The notes under the pieces were generated by a model. It saw nothing but the letters and a program-made list of their open reading frames with translations, did not search any database and had not been told where the DNA came from. Both the position numbers and the translations under genes were made by a program. 64,000 nt of DNA from Cardiocondyla obscurior (taxonomy: Eukaryota; Arthropoda; Insecta; Hymenoptera; Formicidae). Location of the stretch: contig NC_091884.1 of assembly GCF_019399895.1 (NCBI RefSeq), forward strand, positions 684,501 to 748,500. The letters are read 5' to 3'. Below are positions 13,501 through 25,364 of this stretch, piece by piece. Each line of letters opens with the position of its first letter. Position 1 is the first letter of the stretch.

Positions 13501-13595
13501 TCTAGAGAGCTTACGGACGAACAGTTTGAAATCGAGTCGCGCTGCAGCCCCCAAGTCTCGATTTGAATAGATGCGACTTGACCGGAATTAGCCAT
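7541..13595 (-). CDS. Nuclear IkB-like ankyrin protein (IkB-zeta/Bcl-3 type)
   Basis: Eight coding exons: 13595-12726, 12285-11995, 11458-10638, 10178-10011, 9718-9478, 9179-9053, 8964-8783, 7786-7541. Phase agrees at every junction, giving about 981 residues. The first 700 are low-complexity, acidic then Ser/Pro-rich (SPSPSS, SRSNSRASSRAQSPGS), as expected of an activation or regulatory region. From about residue 715 come ankyrin repeats: GDTPL, NEDALYLAA, GDTLIH, GRTALHVAV, GDTALHMAA, NTPLHMAA and a last repeat ending in GKTPLALV. The spacing, the NYDG linker and the C-terminal LVSPERKEAIKRIF closely parallel vertebrate IkB-zeta (NFKBIZ). Family role: nuclear cofactor binding NF-kB dimers to tune immune transcription; here presumably Relish/Dorsal. 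Exon 4 has a stronger-looking acceptor at 10235 that breaks frame; only 10178 fits the preceding phase. A 5' UTR exon join at 13725 is likely. Confidence 0.85.
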
Positions 13596-13725
13596 GGTGC
13601 GTCGCCTGAGCTTTTCGTAATCTTACGTTATATAAGCAAGTATTCGAAAAGAAATTAAAATCTTCACGCATGTGTTTCTTCACGCATCAATAACGTTATT
13701 CGATCTCGAGAACTTCGTTCCAAAT

Positions 13726-15799
13726 CTGTAAAATAAATAATAACAGAAAAGTAAATTTTATAAAATAATCGCAATAAACTTAACAGTTTTTAATACTCAT
13801 ATAAAATATTATTTAATATTAAATATAATGTGGGTAATATAAGTCCTTTAAAATTGTTTAGAACAATAAGTATTATATTTTTGATGTATTAAATTTAATC
13901 ACTACCGGAAAGTTTACTGGACGAGTGCACTGTTATCAACGAAATGCTATTTGCCTTTTATTGTTGTGCGTACTTCATTGTTATACATGTAACATTCAGG
14001 AATATGATTAATTTTCTCGTTGACAATTTTATCAATCGTCAGTTACGTTAAAATAAATGTATACATATTAATTACATGTTGCTCAAAACAAAAAAACCAA
14101 AGTAAAAAAAAAAACCGGCGAGCACTTGCATAAACCTTTCTCGGAAAACGAGAACCAGGTCAAGAAGTCTTCTCACTTCAATTAATAATAATGGTTGCTG
14201 ATAAAAGTATGGAAAATTTTGCAGCACATTGCAAAGAACAAGCATATTCGAAGTTGAGGCCGTCAAATAAAGTTCGTGATAACCTACGTTCCCAAGATAA
14301 TAAAAATGATATTATCGTCATGTAATAATCGATTTCCATGACATGGGTTATGCCACTTATTATTATATACAAACTAAAACTCTGATTTCGTTGAGCTGCA
14401 ACTGAAGTTTAATTAGGCCATTGAATTAATTTTACTTTGAACAAAAATCAAAATCTATCAACTACACTAGCCGAAATAAAATATTCGGAGAACGTATACA
14501 TAAATTCACAATATTAAAAAAAAGAATTTACATCCAACTTTCGTGATTTATCCTGAATAATATTTTTAACTAAATTTTTACTTTTCACAGAAAAACGCAG
14601 AATAAAATTGAACGTACTCGTAAATAATAATTAAATTAGTATAAAGTAGAAAACAATATTGTAACAAAATATGAGCGAATTATATACATTTTCGAAACGT
14701 TTGAAATATTAATATTCGTACTTAGATGTATCTCGTATTTTCAATGAATTACTTCTTCCGCAACTGTTTTTTTTTTTCTTTTTTGTTCATGATTCGTAAC
14801 TCTGAACGAATGTGCGATCGCCGGAGGGCATCTTAAGAGGCGCAATTTAAAAGCAATTAAACAATTTAGGAAATTGATACGGTTCCGAGTAATCGGGCTA
14901 ATTTAATATGTTGGGACGAGCTCCGCTCGTGGACACGCGACCATCACCTACACGGCTTGCATATATCAGACTCTCGCACGATCACGCGTAATAAATGATA
15001 CTTTTGTCGTAAAAACTCAACAAAGCGTTTATCGCGAGAGAAACAACGCTGAGCCTAAATATATGTGCGTGTGTGTATTTTCTTCTCATTAGCAGCTTCG
15101 AAGTAATACGATAGGCGATGAAGTGTTTTCTAAGAATTAAACTTCAAAGACGTAAATAGATAAGAAACTATTATTTCTGGCTATCTGTTGTCTCAAAAAA
15201 AAGCTGCGGGCAGACAATTTACCGTAAATTGCATGTAAATTATATGCCGTGTACATATTTTTGTTATTCTATTTAAAGTGAAGAGAGAAAAAAGCAACTT
15301 ACTGCAATGATGTTTTTAATCGTAGTCAAGTGGAAGTTAATTAAGGTTCTCTGACAATTTGCATCGAACAGGATTTTCTTAATGATCACGCCACACCGTC
15401 GCTGTAGGCGCTAAACAAATAAATATTTATCATTATGACAAAACTGCTTTACGGAAGTTATATTATTCGTGTATGTGGGGCACGACATTCTTGCGCAATC
15501 TTACGTGTGCGAAAGTAAAGAATGAATCGGTTATTTTTGACAATATTTCAGGAAAAACATTTCGTAAGACTTCTGAACGTTACCTCTCGTATAAACGTAG
15601 ACGTTTCGCTTCCAATAATTATTCTTTCTTTACTACAAAAGAACAAATCAAAATTCTTCTCTCGTTCCCTTTCTTTTAGATATTATTACAAGGCTGATAT
15701 TCCTATTAAAAATATAATGAGAGAATTAAAATGTAAATAAATATAATCGTTGGGACAAAATTACCTATACGATAATTATATTATCAGATAATTAATTAC
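13726..15799 (-). other. Probable 5' UTR intron of the IkB-like gene
   Basis: On the minus strand a clean acceptor (tttattttacag, exon starting 13725) lies 130 bp upstream of the start codon. A matching donor follows an exon ending at 15800 (CCCGAG then GTAATT). The 2.07 kb between is AT-rich and shows no coding frame. This would place the first exon next to the CpG-rich block at 16.4 kb. Supported by splice signals only. Confidence 0.45.
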
Positions 15800-16450
15800 C
15801 TCGGGCGTTTTCTTAAAATCCACTCGTTTTGCAAACAGCGGCAGACCGCTTTCACGGATTCGTCTTGACACTCGCTCCCGAAGTCACCGTGCAAGTTGCG
15901 GGTCGACGTAACAGCGTGTCAGGAAAAAAAAAAAAAAGAAGAACAGCATTTCACATAACCTTCATTCGTAAAGGTGCTCAGAGTGGCTCACGGCCGCTTT
16001 TGCGTCGATCCCGAATCGATCGCCTCCACGATCTTATCGGCCCCGATATTCGAGGCTTCACGTCGTTTCCATATCTCCGCTTCCTCGTTGCACGTCCCTC
16101 CCGCCTGAACTATTCCTCGCCTTAGATTTTTGTTTTTACTTTCACTGCTCGGTATCTCGGTGCGCGAACACTTCCGCGTGCGGGCTGAGTCCGGCAGGAT
16201 TTATCCCGGGGAGAAAAAGTAGGACGAAGTAACCTCGGTCTCGTCAACAATCTTTCCGAGTTATGTCAGCGGTCTGGCCTGAAAGCACGCGCGAACACTT
16301 CAATTCGGTTTTCTCTCAGCGGCAGCGACTGCGAATGAATCGTTGTAGCGCGATAATAATAAATGACTAGTCTCAAGCGAGATCTCGGCGAGAGGAAGAG
16401 AGAAAGAGACTCGTTTGCGATTCTGCGAACGATCCAGCCTCTCGCATACA
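15800..16450 (-). other. Candidate first (non-coding) exon of the IkB-like gene
   Basis: Non-coding exon inferred from the donor at 15800/15799. Its start is unknown; composition shifts from AT-rich to CpG-rich through this stretch. No TATA box stands out. Confidence 0.3.
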
Positions 16451-17263
16451 CGCACATACGCACCAACGTGGCTGAAACACACCCGCGTGCCCCGATCCAG
16501 AGTCAGTCAGATCATGCGTGTCGGTGAACGTCGCCAACGACCTTCGGCGCTACGTCGGCTTCAATATCGAGCGAACACTCGCGGGATCCTTATCTGCGGC
16601 CGCGACTTTTGTCGGGCCAGCAGCGTGGCATTGTACCGTCACAGTAGCAGCAGCGCCGTCAACGCCAGGCGGTATCTTCGCGGACTCTTTTTTTTTTTTC
16701 TCTCTCTCCGTCTTCCCCCCCTCGCTCGCCCTGTCTCTCTCACTCTTCTTCTTTCTTCTTCTTCTATTTTTTTTTTCCGCGCTCGACACACGCCGAGGAA
16801 ACCGCTGATTCTTTTTCTGGGATTTCCGCACGCCCGTTCTCTAACGTATGCGTCTATTCTAATCGCGGGCGTATTTTCCGGCGCGCGCCGGCACGCCGAA
16901 ACCGCAGCGGCGCGGGATTTCTCGAGGTTTGCGAAAGACAAGAACGGCTCACCCTTCTCTCGTGCTTCACGCGCGCGGCTTGCTCGTCGCGCGGGCCGGC
17001 GATCCTCGAGGACGTGTGCCCGATCCGGTGCGATACGCGCGCACGACTGCGGCTGACCGTTTCGAGTGGACGCGTGCCGACGACCCGTACCAGCGCAACG
17101 CAACTCGACGCGCGTCGCGACGCGGTGCGTGTCATCGTTTTCTCGCGAGCTTCAGTCAACGCAGCTACTCGCGAGCGCGGCTCGAGGGCGCGACGCTCGC
17201 GGCGCGTGTACTCCGCAAATTTTTGAGACGCCGCGAGAAATGCTCTACGCAAGTTTTACAGCT
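16400..17263. promoter_or_regulatory. CpG-rich block, candidate bidirectional promoter
   Basis: About 860 bp strikingly rich in G+C and CpG against AT-rich surroundings, with a 16690-16780 C/T-rich patch. Long open frames exist in all frames at once, which is a composition effect and not evidence of coding. To the left lies the probable 5' exon of the IkB-like gene (minus). On the right edge a plus-strand donor-like site (CTCAG then GTATCG, 17264) could end a first exon of a rightward transcript. Promoter assignment is inference from composition and position. Confidence 0.4.
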
Positions 17264-18350
17264 CAGGTATCGAAGCGGTATCGAGTCGACGATAAATCCT
17301 TATCGTGCTCAGACTATTCTTTTATCAAGTTTTCGGGCGTTACGTAATATCGAACTGGTAAACTCGTCAAATAAATGTGTGTACATATGCGTGCTTGCAT
17401 GTTCTTTTTTTTTTTAAGCGTATCGAGAATGCTTCGAATGTCACTGACACGTCTTCGTTAGAAATTACTGGAGACTTTGATGTTATTTTATTGCTATTTT
17501 ATTGCGGCGAAAATTGATTATCGAAACTTTTTAGTTACTGCCATTATTATTGCGCCTTTTCTTAAGCCAGTACTCATAGTCAGTTTTCATATCTAATTTT
17601 GTCTTAAGTACAGTCTTATTTCGCTTTTAATTAATCACGGAGCCGCTTTATCGTCTTAAAAAATTGTAGAAACTGTAAATACCGATTTTAGTTAATTATT
17701 GATGTGTCTTTTAATTTCAGTTGCAAGTAATTAGACATTACAAAACGCGCGTTGTTTAAGCCCATATTTATAATTAATTCTGTGATTGGTTGAAAACCAA
17801 TTAAGACTACTTAAGGCTAAATTAAATATAAGAATTGACTATGAATACCGGCCTTGCTCTTGATTCTTTTACGTTAATAAAATAACAAGATCGTATTACT
17901 GTAATAATTTTCTGTACAATTTATTGTAACAATAAATTAAATTACATCATAGTGGTTTTGGAACGCTAGTGACGGAACGCGCAGGTGCAAGGTGTGCGCA
18001 CAGGTAGTAGCTAGTTCCGCTGCGCATCTGTCCCTTTCCTGTACGGATAGCCGAGGACGGAAGACGTGTGGAGGGACGCTCCCTTTGAATCGGACGAATA
18101 TCGCAAATCTGCTGGCCAGGACGACGCAATTCACTGTTATTTCTCTTCTCCCATCGATCATCCTTCCGCAGAGAGTCATCCGCAACCATCCTTTTGCTTC
18201 TAAATAAGTATTTTCTCATTTATATATATTTATGATATTCACCTTTTTTTGTGGTTCACAAAATGGCGATATACCGTGCGGGCTCGCAATCGGAATATAC
18301 GTATCGAGTATTGAATGTAATATTTGAAGTCGTTTCGTGCATCGTGTTGC
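17264..18350. other. Non-coding stretch, no gene seen
   Basis: AT-rich to about 17.95 kb, then a more GC-rich stretch leading into the 131-bp tandem array. No supported reading frame. It may be an intron of the plus-strand transcript proposed at 19.1-20.2 kb. Confidence 0.35.
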
Positions 18351-19080
18351 GAGCACGAGGTGCGTAGCAGGCGAGAGGGTGTGTTATGGGTAAAAAGTGT
18401 GTAGCGGGCGAGTCGAGTAAAGGTCAGTCGTACTGACGACGAACGTGCTAGCGTAATGTAAAGTACGTCGCACTGGAATTCGAGCACGAGGTGCGTAGCA
18501 GGCGAGAGGGTGTGTTATGGGTAAAAAGTGTGTAGCGGGCGAGTCGAGTAGAGGTCAGTCGCACTGACGACGAACGTGCTAGCGTAATGTAAAGTATGTC
18601 GCACTGGTAATTCGAGCACGAGGTGCGTAGCAGGCGAGAGGGTGTGTTACGGGTAAAAAGTGCGTAGCGAGCGAGTCAAGTAGAAGTCAGTCGCACGGGC
18701 GGCGTAGATGCTGGCGCAATATAAAACATTTCTCATTAGAATTCGAGCACGAGGTGCGTAGCAGGCGAGAGGGTGTGTTACGGGTAAAAGGTGCGTAGCG
18801 AGCGAGTCAAGTAGAAGTCAGTCGCACGGGCGGCGTAGATGCTGGCGCAATATAAAACATTTCTCATTAGAATTCGAGCACGAGGTGCGTAGCAGGCGAG
18901 AGGGTGTGTTACGGATAAAAAGTGCGTAGCGAGCGAGTCAAGTAGAAGTCAGTCGCACGGGCGGCGTATGTGCTAACGCGATATAAAGTATTTCGCACTG
19001 GAATTCGAGCACGAGGTGCGTAGCAAGCGAGAGAGTAAGTTACGGGTAAGAATTGCGTAGCGAGCGAGTCAAGTAGAGCT
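18351..19080. repeat. 131-bp tandem minisatellite, about 5.5 copies
   Basis: Units begin with gagcacgaggtgcgtagca at 18351, 18482, 18614, 18745, 18876 and 19007, a spacing of 131-132 bp; the last copy is partial. The unit is CpG-rich and holds a second internal motif (gcgagtcaagtagaagtcag) that varies between early and late copies: copies 1-2 share one variant, copies 3-5 another. Each unit contains a donor-like GGTAAAA. In the last copy this becomes GGTAAGAA, a better splice donor, just 75 bp before the acceptor at 19123. No open frame crosses units. Confidence 0.9.
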
Positions 19081-19123
19081 CAATGTCGAGAATATATACT
19101 AACGAAATCTTTTTTTGTTTCAG

Positions 19124-20158
19124 GAGGACCAATGTACTTTCGTCAAAGGAAAATCAACTCTACAACTCAGACATTGTAAGAGCTGAAGAACCATCGCACT
19201 TTCCTCGAAGGATCTACACGCATGGAGTATTTGTAAAGCGAGTGCTTCGCACAGATCAGGTATAATTACTTAAACCTTTATTTAAACAACATATTTCATT
19301 AATATTGTAAGAATGCTAATCAAATACATTTTTTTTCTGTTACAGATTAAGATCCAGAGGAGGATCAACTATCTATCAATTCTATCTATCATCAAAGGAA
19401 GATCTATCATCAAAGGAAGATCTATCATCAAGGAAGATCAGCCCGACATCCCAAGGATTCTGAGAGGAGGAGCAGGCCTCGGATAGGCATCAGGCTCAGG
19501 CAGAGCAACCACAGGGTAAGCTTCATTAATTTTTTACAAATTACTAGCTCATCTAAATTACAATTAATTTTATTTTTTATTATTTAATAAAAATATTAAT
19601 TAGAATCGCGTACACATTTTTTTTTCCAAACAGTGAATATTTAGAGATATTTAAAATTTAATTTTTTATTTGTTACAGATTACCGTAGCTGAATAATTGT
19701 GCCGTTCGCCGAAATTAGTAAATACGAACCGTAGCCGGTTCGTCGGCCGTATCGGGAGTGCCGCAAGTAATCGGCGTGTGACTTTGCTTTACGAATATTA
19801 CATAATCGCGTTTGTAGATTCACCCGGTCGCGATTTTCGCGAATGTCTTCGCGAGTTTCCAGTGCGCGGAGGGATGGCTCGACACGTCCCAGCTGAGAGG
19901 AGGATCCAGGCCTAGGAAAGGCATCAGGCATCGGCGGAGCAACCCCAGGGTAAGAATCAGTTAAAAAAAAAAATTACGAGCTCAGTTATTTTGATATTTC
20001 ATAACTTTATTTTTTATTTTCTAATAAAAAAATTAATTAAAATCGCGCTACATTTTTTCTCTAAAAAAATGAACAGAAATCTCTACAATTTAATTTTCTT
20101 TTTATTTGTTACAGATCATCGTAGCTGAATTATTAACTCCGCTGCTGCGCATCGACCG
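19124..20158 (+). ncRNA. Candidate spliced lncRNA with duplicated exon unit
   Basis: Four successive segments have clean plus-strand splice borders: 19124-19259, 19346-19515, 19679-19949, 20115-20158 (tttcag, ttacag, gttacag, gttacag acceptors; donors GTATAA, GTAAGC, GTAAGA, GTGAGT). No long frame survives joining; the longest obvious one is a stub from the ATG near 19132. The end of the second segment, the next intron and the start of the third are homologous to the end of the third, its intron and the start of the fourth (shift about 435 bp), so the middle exon is a fusion made by internal tandem duplication. First and last exons are not identified. A degenerate coding gene cannot be excluded. 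Confidence 0.45.
19376..19442 (+). repeat. Short tandem repeat (gatctatcatcaaaggaa, about three copies)
   Basis: An 18-bp unit is repeated about three times inside the second exon-like segment of the candidate lncRNA, with a degenerate tctatctatc lead-in. The last copy lacks one A, so the unit is not kept in frame, consistent with a non-coding exon. Confidence 0.75.
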
Positions 20159-22062
20159 GTGAGTCGCATGGTTTTTTTATAATTCCGGTGATGGGATCTG
20201 AAGAAATTGTACGAACAGTACAATTACATAACAATTGTAATATTATATTAAATAATCAAATATATAAAAACTTAAAATAATATTTGTAATAAATCAATTC
20301 GCGTAATTCGTGTACTAAATTAACTAACGCGTTACTTCGAAACGTATAATAATACATTATATATTTATTAGTAATGATCACAACTATTTAAATAAATTAT
20401 AATTATTTAAATTTAAATAACATTAATCGCTATTTATCTGCAATATAAATTAGGAAATGTCCCACGCGAGTTTATTATTAAATTAGATAATACGAAATAA
20501 TATCCCGTTATTTAATAAACATAATTCAGATATTTAGATAATATCGCACGAATATCCGGCGGATGTCTACGTCGTGTAAAAGTCGATTGAGAAATTCGTC
20601 GGGCTAAACAAATCGAAAAATCATTGCGCGCACAATGTTATCGCCGCGTAAATTACAAAACATTCCGCGAAAAGTATTTTTTAATTGCGCAGATAACCAA
20701 ATCTGTGTCAGATCTCGTAAGTGCACGACAGCAAACGGAACGAACGTCATAAAAAAAAATGCAATAGCAGACGAATCGAAGCCAGTTATAATCTTCTGTT
20801 TCGCAATTAAAATAACGTTCTTCTTTCGAACAATTTCTTTCGATTTCTCTATAACTGGTATCAGTAGATTCTGCTGGCAAAACACAAGTTTAGGGCAAAT
20901 AATATTTATTGCGATGTTCGAACAAATTTGCTAATTTATTGTCACTCTGCAACAGTTTGTTTATTGAACACCGATAAAGAATATAGTTAGATATCGAACG
21001 TTAGGTCTACTTTGGGTGGGTTACATATCTTTAATGGCGTGATAAAAAGGAAAGAGAAAAAAAAGCCTAATCTCGCGTTCTTCGACGAGCTATGAATGAT
21101 TACTCCGAAATGAGCTAATCTAGAAGTACCGTACTTTACCCAATACTGAAAAAAAGTAGTGAAGTTCGAATTGATTAATGAACGTGGTTCAAGAAGTTCA
21201 ACGGACGCGAGAGCGAAACTTCGTCGATAAATATCGAGAAAGTAAGTCGCGTTACTAAAAAAATAACACTGATAATACCGTTAAGTTAATAATAAAGTCA
21301 ACAAAATAAGCGTGTTGTATATCAGTTAATTATTTCACGAGGCTTATGAAATCTCAAAGTACACGCGGCGTGGAAATTCCAAGTTGCGAAAGAAGGTGGA
21401 ATAAAAGTAAAAGAAAAAAAGAAATAGAAAAAAATATTAAAAAAACGTAATTGGTCTTTGGAATATTAAACTTCGTTTTGTTGCAAAAATTAATTAATTT
21501 CCGTACGCGCGTAATGCTACGGTCATGGATTAAAGTCATCATTCAAGCGCATGTGTTGTCGATGATGTCACCGTCATTCGCGTTCTTCGCACACGCTTGC
21601 TCGCGTATTCTATTGTGCTTCTCACCATCCCAAGCCCGTTAAACACACATACATTTCCCTCGGAGCGTACTATGCGTCGTAGTAACGTGCATTAAATTCT
21701 TCGCACATCACCGTGCTTTATCTCCGGTTTGCGCCGGTTTTTATTTTTAGCGCTGGATTTCTGCGCAGCTAACGAGCCATCTATTTGCTCTCTATTTTAA
21801 CGGCTTCAGACTTCCCTCGCGTTCGCGAATTATTTATAGCAGCTCGCAGTAAAGAATCTACGGTCTTTTTATCCACATCGCAGATGTTATAATTCGGAGT
21901 CACGTAGTTACGTAAATTAAGAAAAAAAAACTAGATACGAAGAAACGTTTACTACTGCGCAAAGAATGAGTTGCAGTATGTATGTTAAAGCCGCCGAAAG
22001 ATATTAATGATACCAATATATTCTCAAAGACACGCGCGTGCACACATACAAAATAATGTATA

Positions 22063-22102
<40 letters not shown>

Positions 22103-23680
22103 TATTTGCACTGATATTGTAGAAAAATTAAGAGGCACGGTCGTGTCTCGTGTCACGCGCAATAACATAGATACGATAGGAAAAACGCTGATACGTACAG
22201 TATATATACAATGATAATCAAAAATTGTTTACTCGGTCTTATAATTAAAGTACACCAAAAATATGAAATAATCGAAAAATACATCGTAAAAATAAGACGT
22301 TTATTTAACAAATATCTAAAGCAAAACATATGTATATATAGGCCTCCTACTAGGCTTCGACGTAATTAGTTGTAAAAATAACTGTTGATATTAACATAAT
22401 GAGGTACGGAAGGAAATAATACAATTCTGTCCCTATTAAAATTCTGCAGACAAAACACGCGCTGATAGTTTACGCTATTATTTTTAATCTTCACCTTCGA
22501 TTTGCATGACCGTAGGATTCGGGAATTTGGTTTCGCTTCTCGCGTGCATAGAGACAGGCATTATCTCGGTTTTTTTCTGATTACCGGCCGATATCGCGTA
22601 TCTCTGAAGAGCTCGCGTTTATTGGGTGCGTTGACCAACATTTTGTTCGAGTCGGCATCAAACGCGGTGCATCTGTTCTGTAATAAATATAAAGCGGAGT
22701 CCAAGAGACGGCGATGACGCGATCCCTTTCGTTTTTTTTTTTTTAATTTTTCGATTCAGCGCGGTGGTTTATTTTCAAACACCGTTCGCTAGCAATCGCC
22801 ACTGTTAACTTTATTCTTTAATCAATTCCGTTTACGTAAAATTAATTTTATATGCGTATTCTCTATCGACGACTCGCTAAATTAACGATCCGTCCCGCTC
22901 GTTCGCAGAATCCATTTCAATAGCGCCGCGAGACGAATGCATCGTTCGCTGTTGCTCTTTTCATTTCGATCCACCTTCGCTTCTCTCGCGGCTCGCATCA
23001 TCGCGGAACCACTTCCGAGGAAGGCCGTCCGGTTTGATTTGCGTTCGGAGATCGTAAGACGTCCGCAAACCAAATTAGTCACATTTTTTTTTTTTTTTTT
23101 ATTTTCTCTCGCTTGGCTAGCCGACGATTGTTATCGACGCTAAATAAACGCAAGCAAGATAGCGCTCACGAACAGAACTGCCAATGTCACGGACTAGCGA
23201 TAATGAATAGTCATTTATTCGAAATGAGATTTAGAAAATAATTATACGTATCGATAAGCATGTTAATTATTGAGCTAGACGTGCTCGGAACAATTACGAT
23301 AAAAATACGATAAATATGCAGTAGACGAGCAGATCATAATACAATCCCTCGAATAAAGAAATATTGCAGGCGCGATTAATATTAAACTATTACCTTAATC
23401 AAGTCAGAGCGCTTTACGTGAATATTATTTTAATCTACTTTCCTTATGTTAGTTAAACAATTTCTGCTTTATACATATTTCAAAAATATTTCTTGTCATC
23501 GAATGCTACTTTGTCGGTGTAAAAGAATTTACAAAAGCGAAGCAGAACGGTAACAAAGATCGGAAGATACGTAACGGAGAAAGAACGCGTGTCAGACCTG
23601 AAGCCGTTCGTTCATGCACAATTTCGTGAGACGCGCGGGCGATAAGAATATCTTTTTCGTTGCGTAAATGAGGTCATCAA
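20159..23680. other. Intergenic DNA, no gene supported
   Basis: About 3.5 kb, AT-rich with moderately GC-rich islands near 21.5-21.8 kb and 22.9-23.1 kb. Short frames occur on both strands without homology or paired splice sites. A TA microsatellite is at 22068-22096. The stretch could belong to the intron or last exon of the transcript at 19.1-20.2 kb. Confidence 0.4.
22066..22108. repeat. TA dinucleotide microsatellite
   Basis: An uninterrupted run of alternating T and A of about 30 bp, with imperfect flanks (acatata on both sides). Confidence 0.9.
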
Positions 23681-24650
23681 ACGGGGAACGTTTACAAGCG
23701 CCGAGACGCTCGAGCCGCTGGGGACATTCGAACCGGATAACACCTTCGTTTCGTACGATTGTAGATCGCCCTGGGATCTCGGGTCCCAAATGTTGGGTGA
23801 GCAGAGCGGCGGAATCCGCGTAAATCGCTCGTATTAAAATATTCTTTTGTGCAACAGCTTTATTCCTACGAAAGAAAAAAATTTTTTAATGCACGCCGCG
23901 TTACATTTACGTCATTATGCAACGTTTGGGGAACGTTTATAAGCGCCGAGACGTTCGAGCCGCTGGGGACATTCGAACCGGATAACATTTTCGTTTCGTA
24001 CGATTGTAGATCGCCCTGGGATCTCGGGTCCCAAATGTTGGGTGAGCAGAGCGGCGGAATCCGCGTAAATCGCTCGTATTAAAATATTCTTTTGTGCAAC
24101 AGCTTTATTCCTACGAAAGAAAAAAATTTTTTAATGCACGCCGCGTTACATTTACGTCATTATGCAACGTTTGGGGAACGTTTATAAGCGCCGAGACGTT
24201 CGAGCCGCTGGGGACATTCGAACCGGATAACATTTTCGTTTCGTACGATTGTAGATCGCCCTGGGATCTCGGGTCCCAAATGTTGGGTGAGCAGAGCGGC
24301 GGAATCCGCGTAAATCGCTCGTATTAAAATATTCTTTTGCGCAACAGCTTTATTCCTACGAAAGAAAAACTTTTTAATGCACGCCGCGTTACATTTACGT
24401 CATTATGCAACGTTTGGGGAACGTTTATAAGCGCCGAGACGTTCGAGCCGCTGGGGACATTCGAACCGGATAACATTTTCGTTTCGTACGATTGTAGATC
24501 GCCCTGGGATCTCGGGTCCCAAATGTTGGGTGAGCAGAGCGGCGGAATCCGCGTAAATCGCTCGTATTAAAATATTCTTTTGCGCAACAGCTTTATTCCT
24601 ACGAAAGAAAAAAAATTTTAAATGCACGCCGCGCTGTATTTGCGTCAATA
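23681..24650. repeat. 245-bp CpG-rich satellite, about four copies
   Basis: Head-to-tail units with anchor gcaacagctttattcctacg at 23851, 24096, 24341 and 24584, a period of 245, 245 and 243 bp. Copies 2 to 4 are nearly identical; the leftmost partial copy differs at several sites (for example caccttcg against cattttcg) and the right end decays after 24610. Each unit contains a 77-codon plus-strand frame with the same translation and a near-palindrome around gggtcccaaatgttggg. The repeated frame is explained by repeat homogenisation and is not called a gene. It may derive from part of a mobile element, but I see no terminal repeats or polymerase. Confidence 0.92.
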
Positions 24651-25364
24651 TGCAACGTTTGCGGAATAGCTGACCGAACGCGCGTAAATGTGTCTCCGCG
24701 CACGTCCGCACATCGCGAAATCTGTAATTACGATTGCAGTTTTCCTTGCGAAACGTTTATCTTCCACCTGCACTCGTGACGTAGGCCCCAGTCCCAATCC
24801 GACCTGTTAACAGGTTTACGTGCGTCATAATTTAATTTTTATTGTTAGATAATCGAACGGAGCTTTTGTGCGAGCTCTAACGCAAATAGGTGTTATTTAA
24901 AAAATTTTTACGAAGATCGTCTTTATCTCGTTTGGACGTTAGAACGTTAGAATGTCGGACGAAGATCCGTACATATGTTTAACTTGGTTTTTATCTCGTG
25001 TTCTCGTGAAGTTGTAATACCTTTTTTTTTTTTTTTTTTTTTCTTTAATATATTGCAACAGGGAAAAAAACATAGACGCGATAAAATAAGCATTTGAATC
25101 TATCTGTATGTTACTTAATGCACAGAAAATATAATTGGGGCTAATCTACTGAAGTGAATTGTCGAAATATCGTGTTGTACATACGTCTGAAGTGTTCTAC
25201 ATAAAATCTTGTAATTCTTACAAGAAAGAACTATAATAGAAAAAAAAAAAAAAGAAACCTTTTAGTTTCCATTAAATAAAATTTTTTCTTACACTTTTTA
25301 AATTGCATATAAGTATGTAATGCACTTTATGAATAATTTTAACGTACCTCTTATGAAACATTAT
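24651..25364. other. Spacer between satellite and FAR-A, no gene seen
   Basis: About 700 bp with a 20-base T run near 25023-25042. It presumably carries the FAR-A 3' UTR at its right end. No supported frame. Confidence 0.5.

Noticed and set aside
16415..17417. Long overlapping reading frames on both strands (up to 213 codons)
   Set aside because: All frames are open because the DNA is GC/CpG-rich; translations are Arg/Ala/Ser-rich with no domain, and frames overlap on both strands.
18351..19080. CRISPR-like array
   Set aside because: Units are contiguous 131-bp repeats without unique spacers, in an animal genome.
23849..24570. Three copies of a 77-residue protein
   Set aside because: They are the same frame inside a 245-bp satellite unit; identity follows from repeat homogenisation, and there is no other coding evidence.
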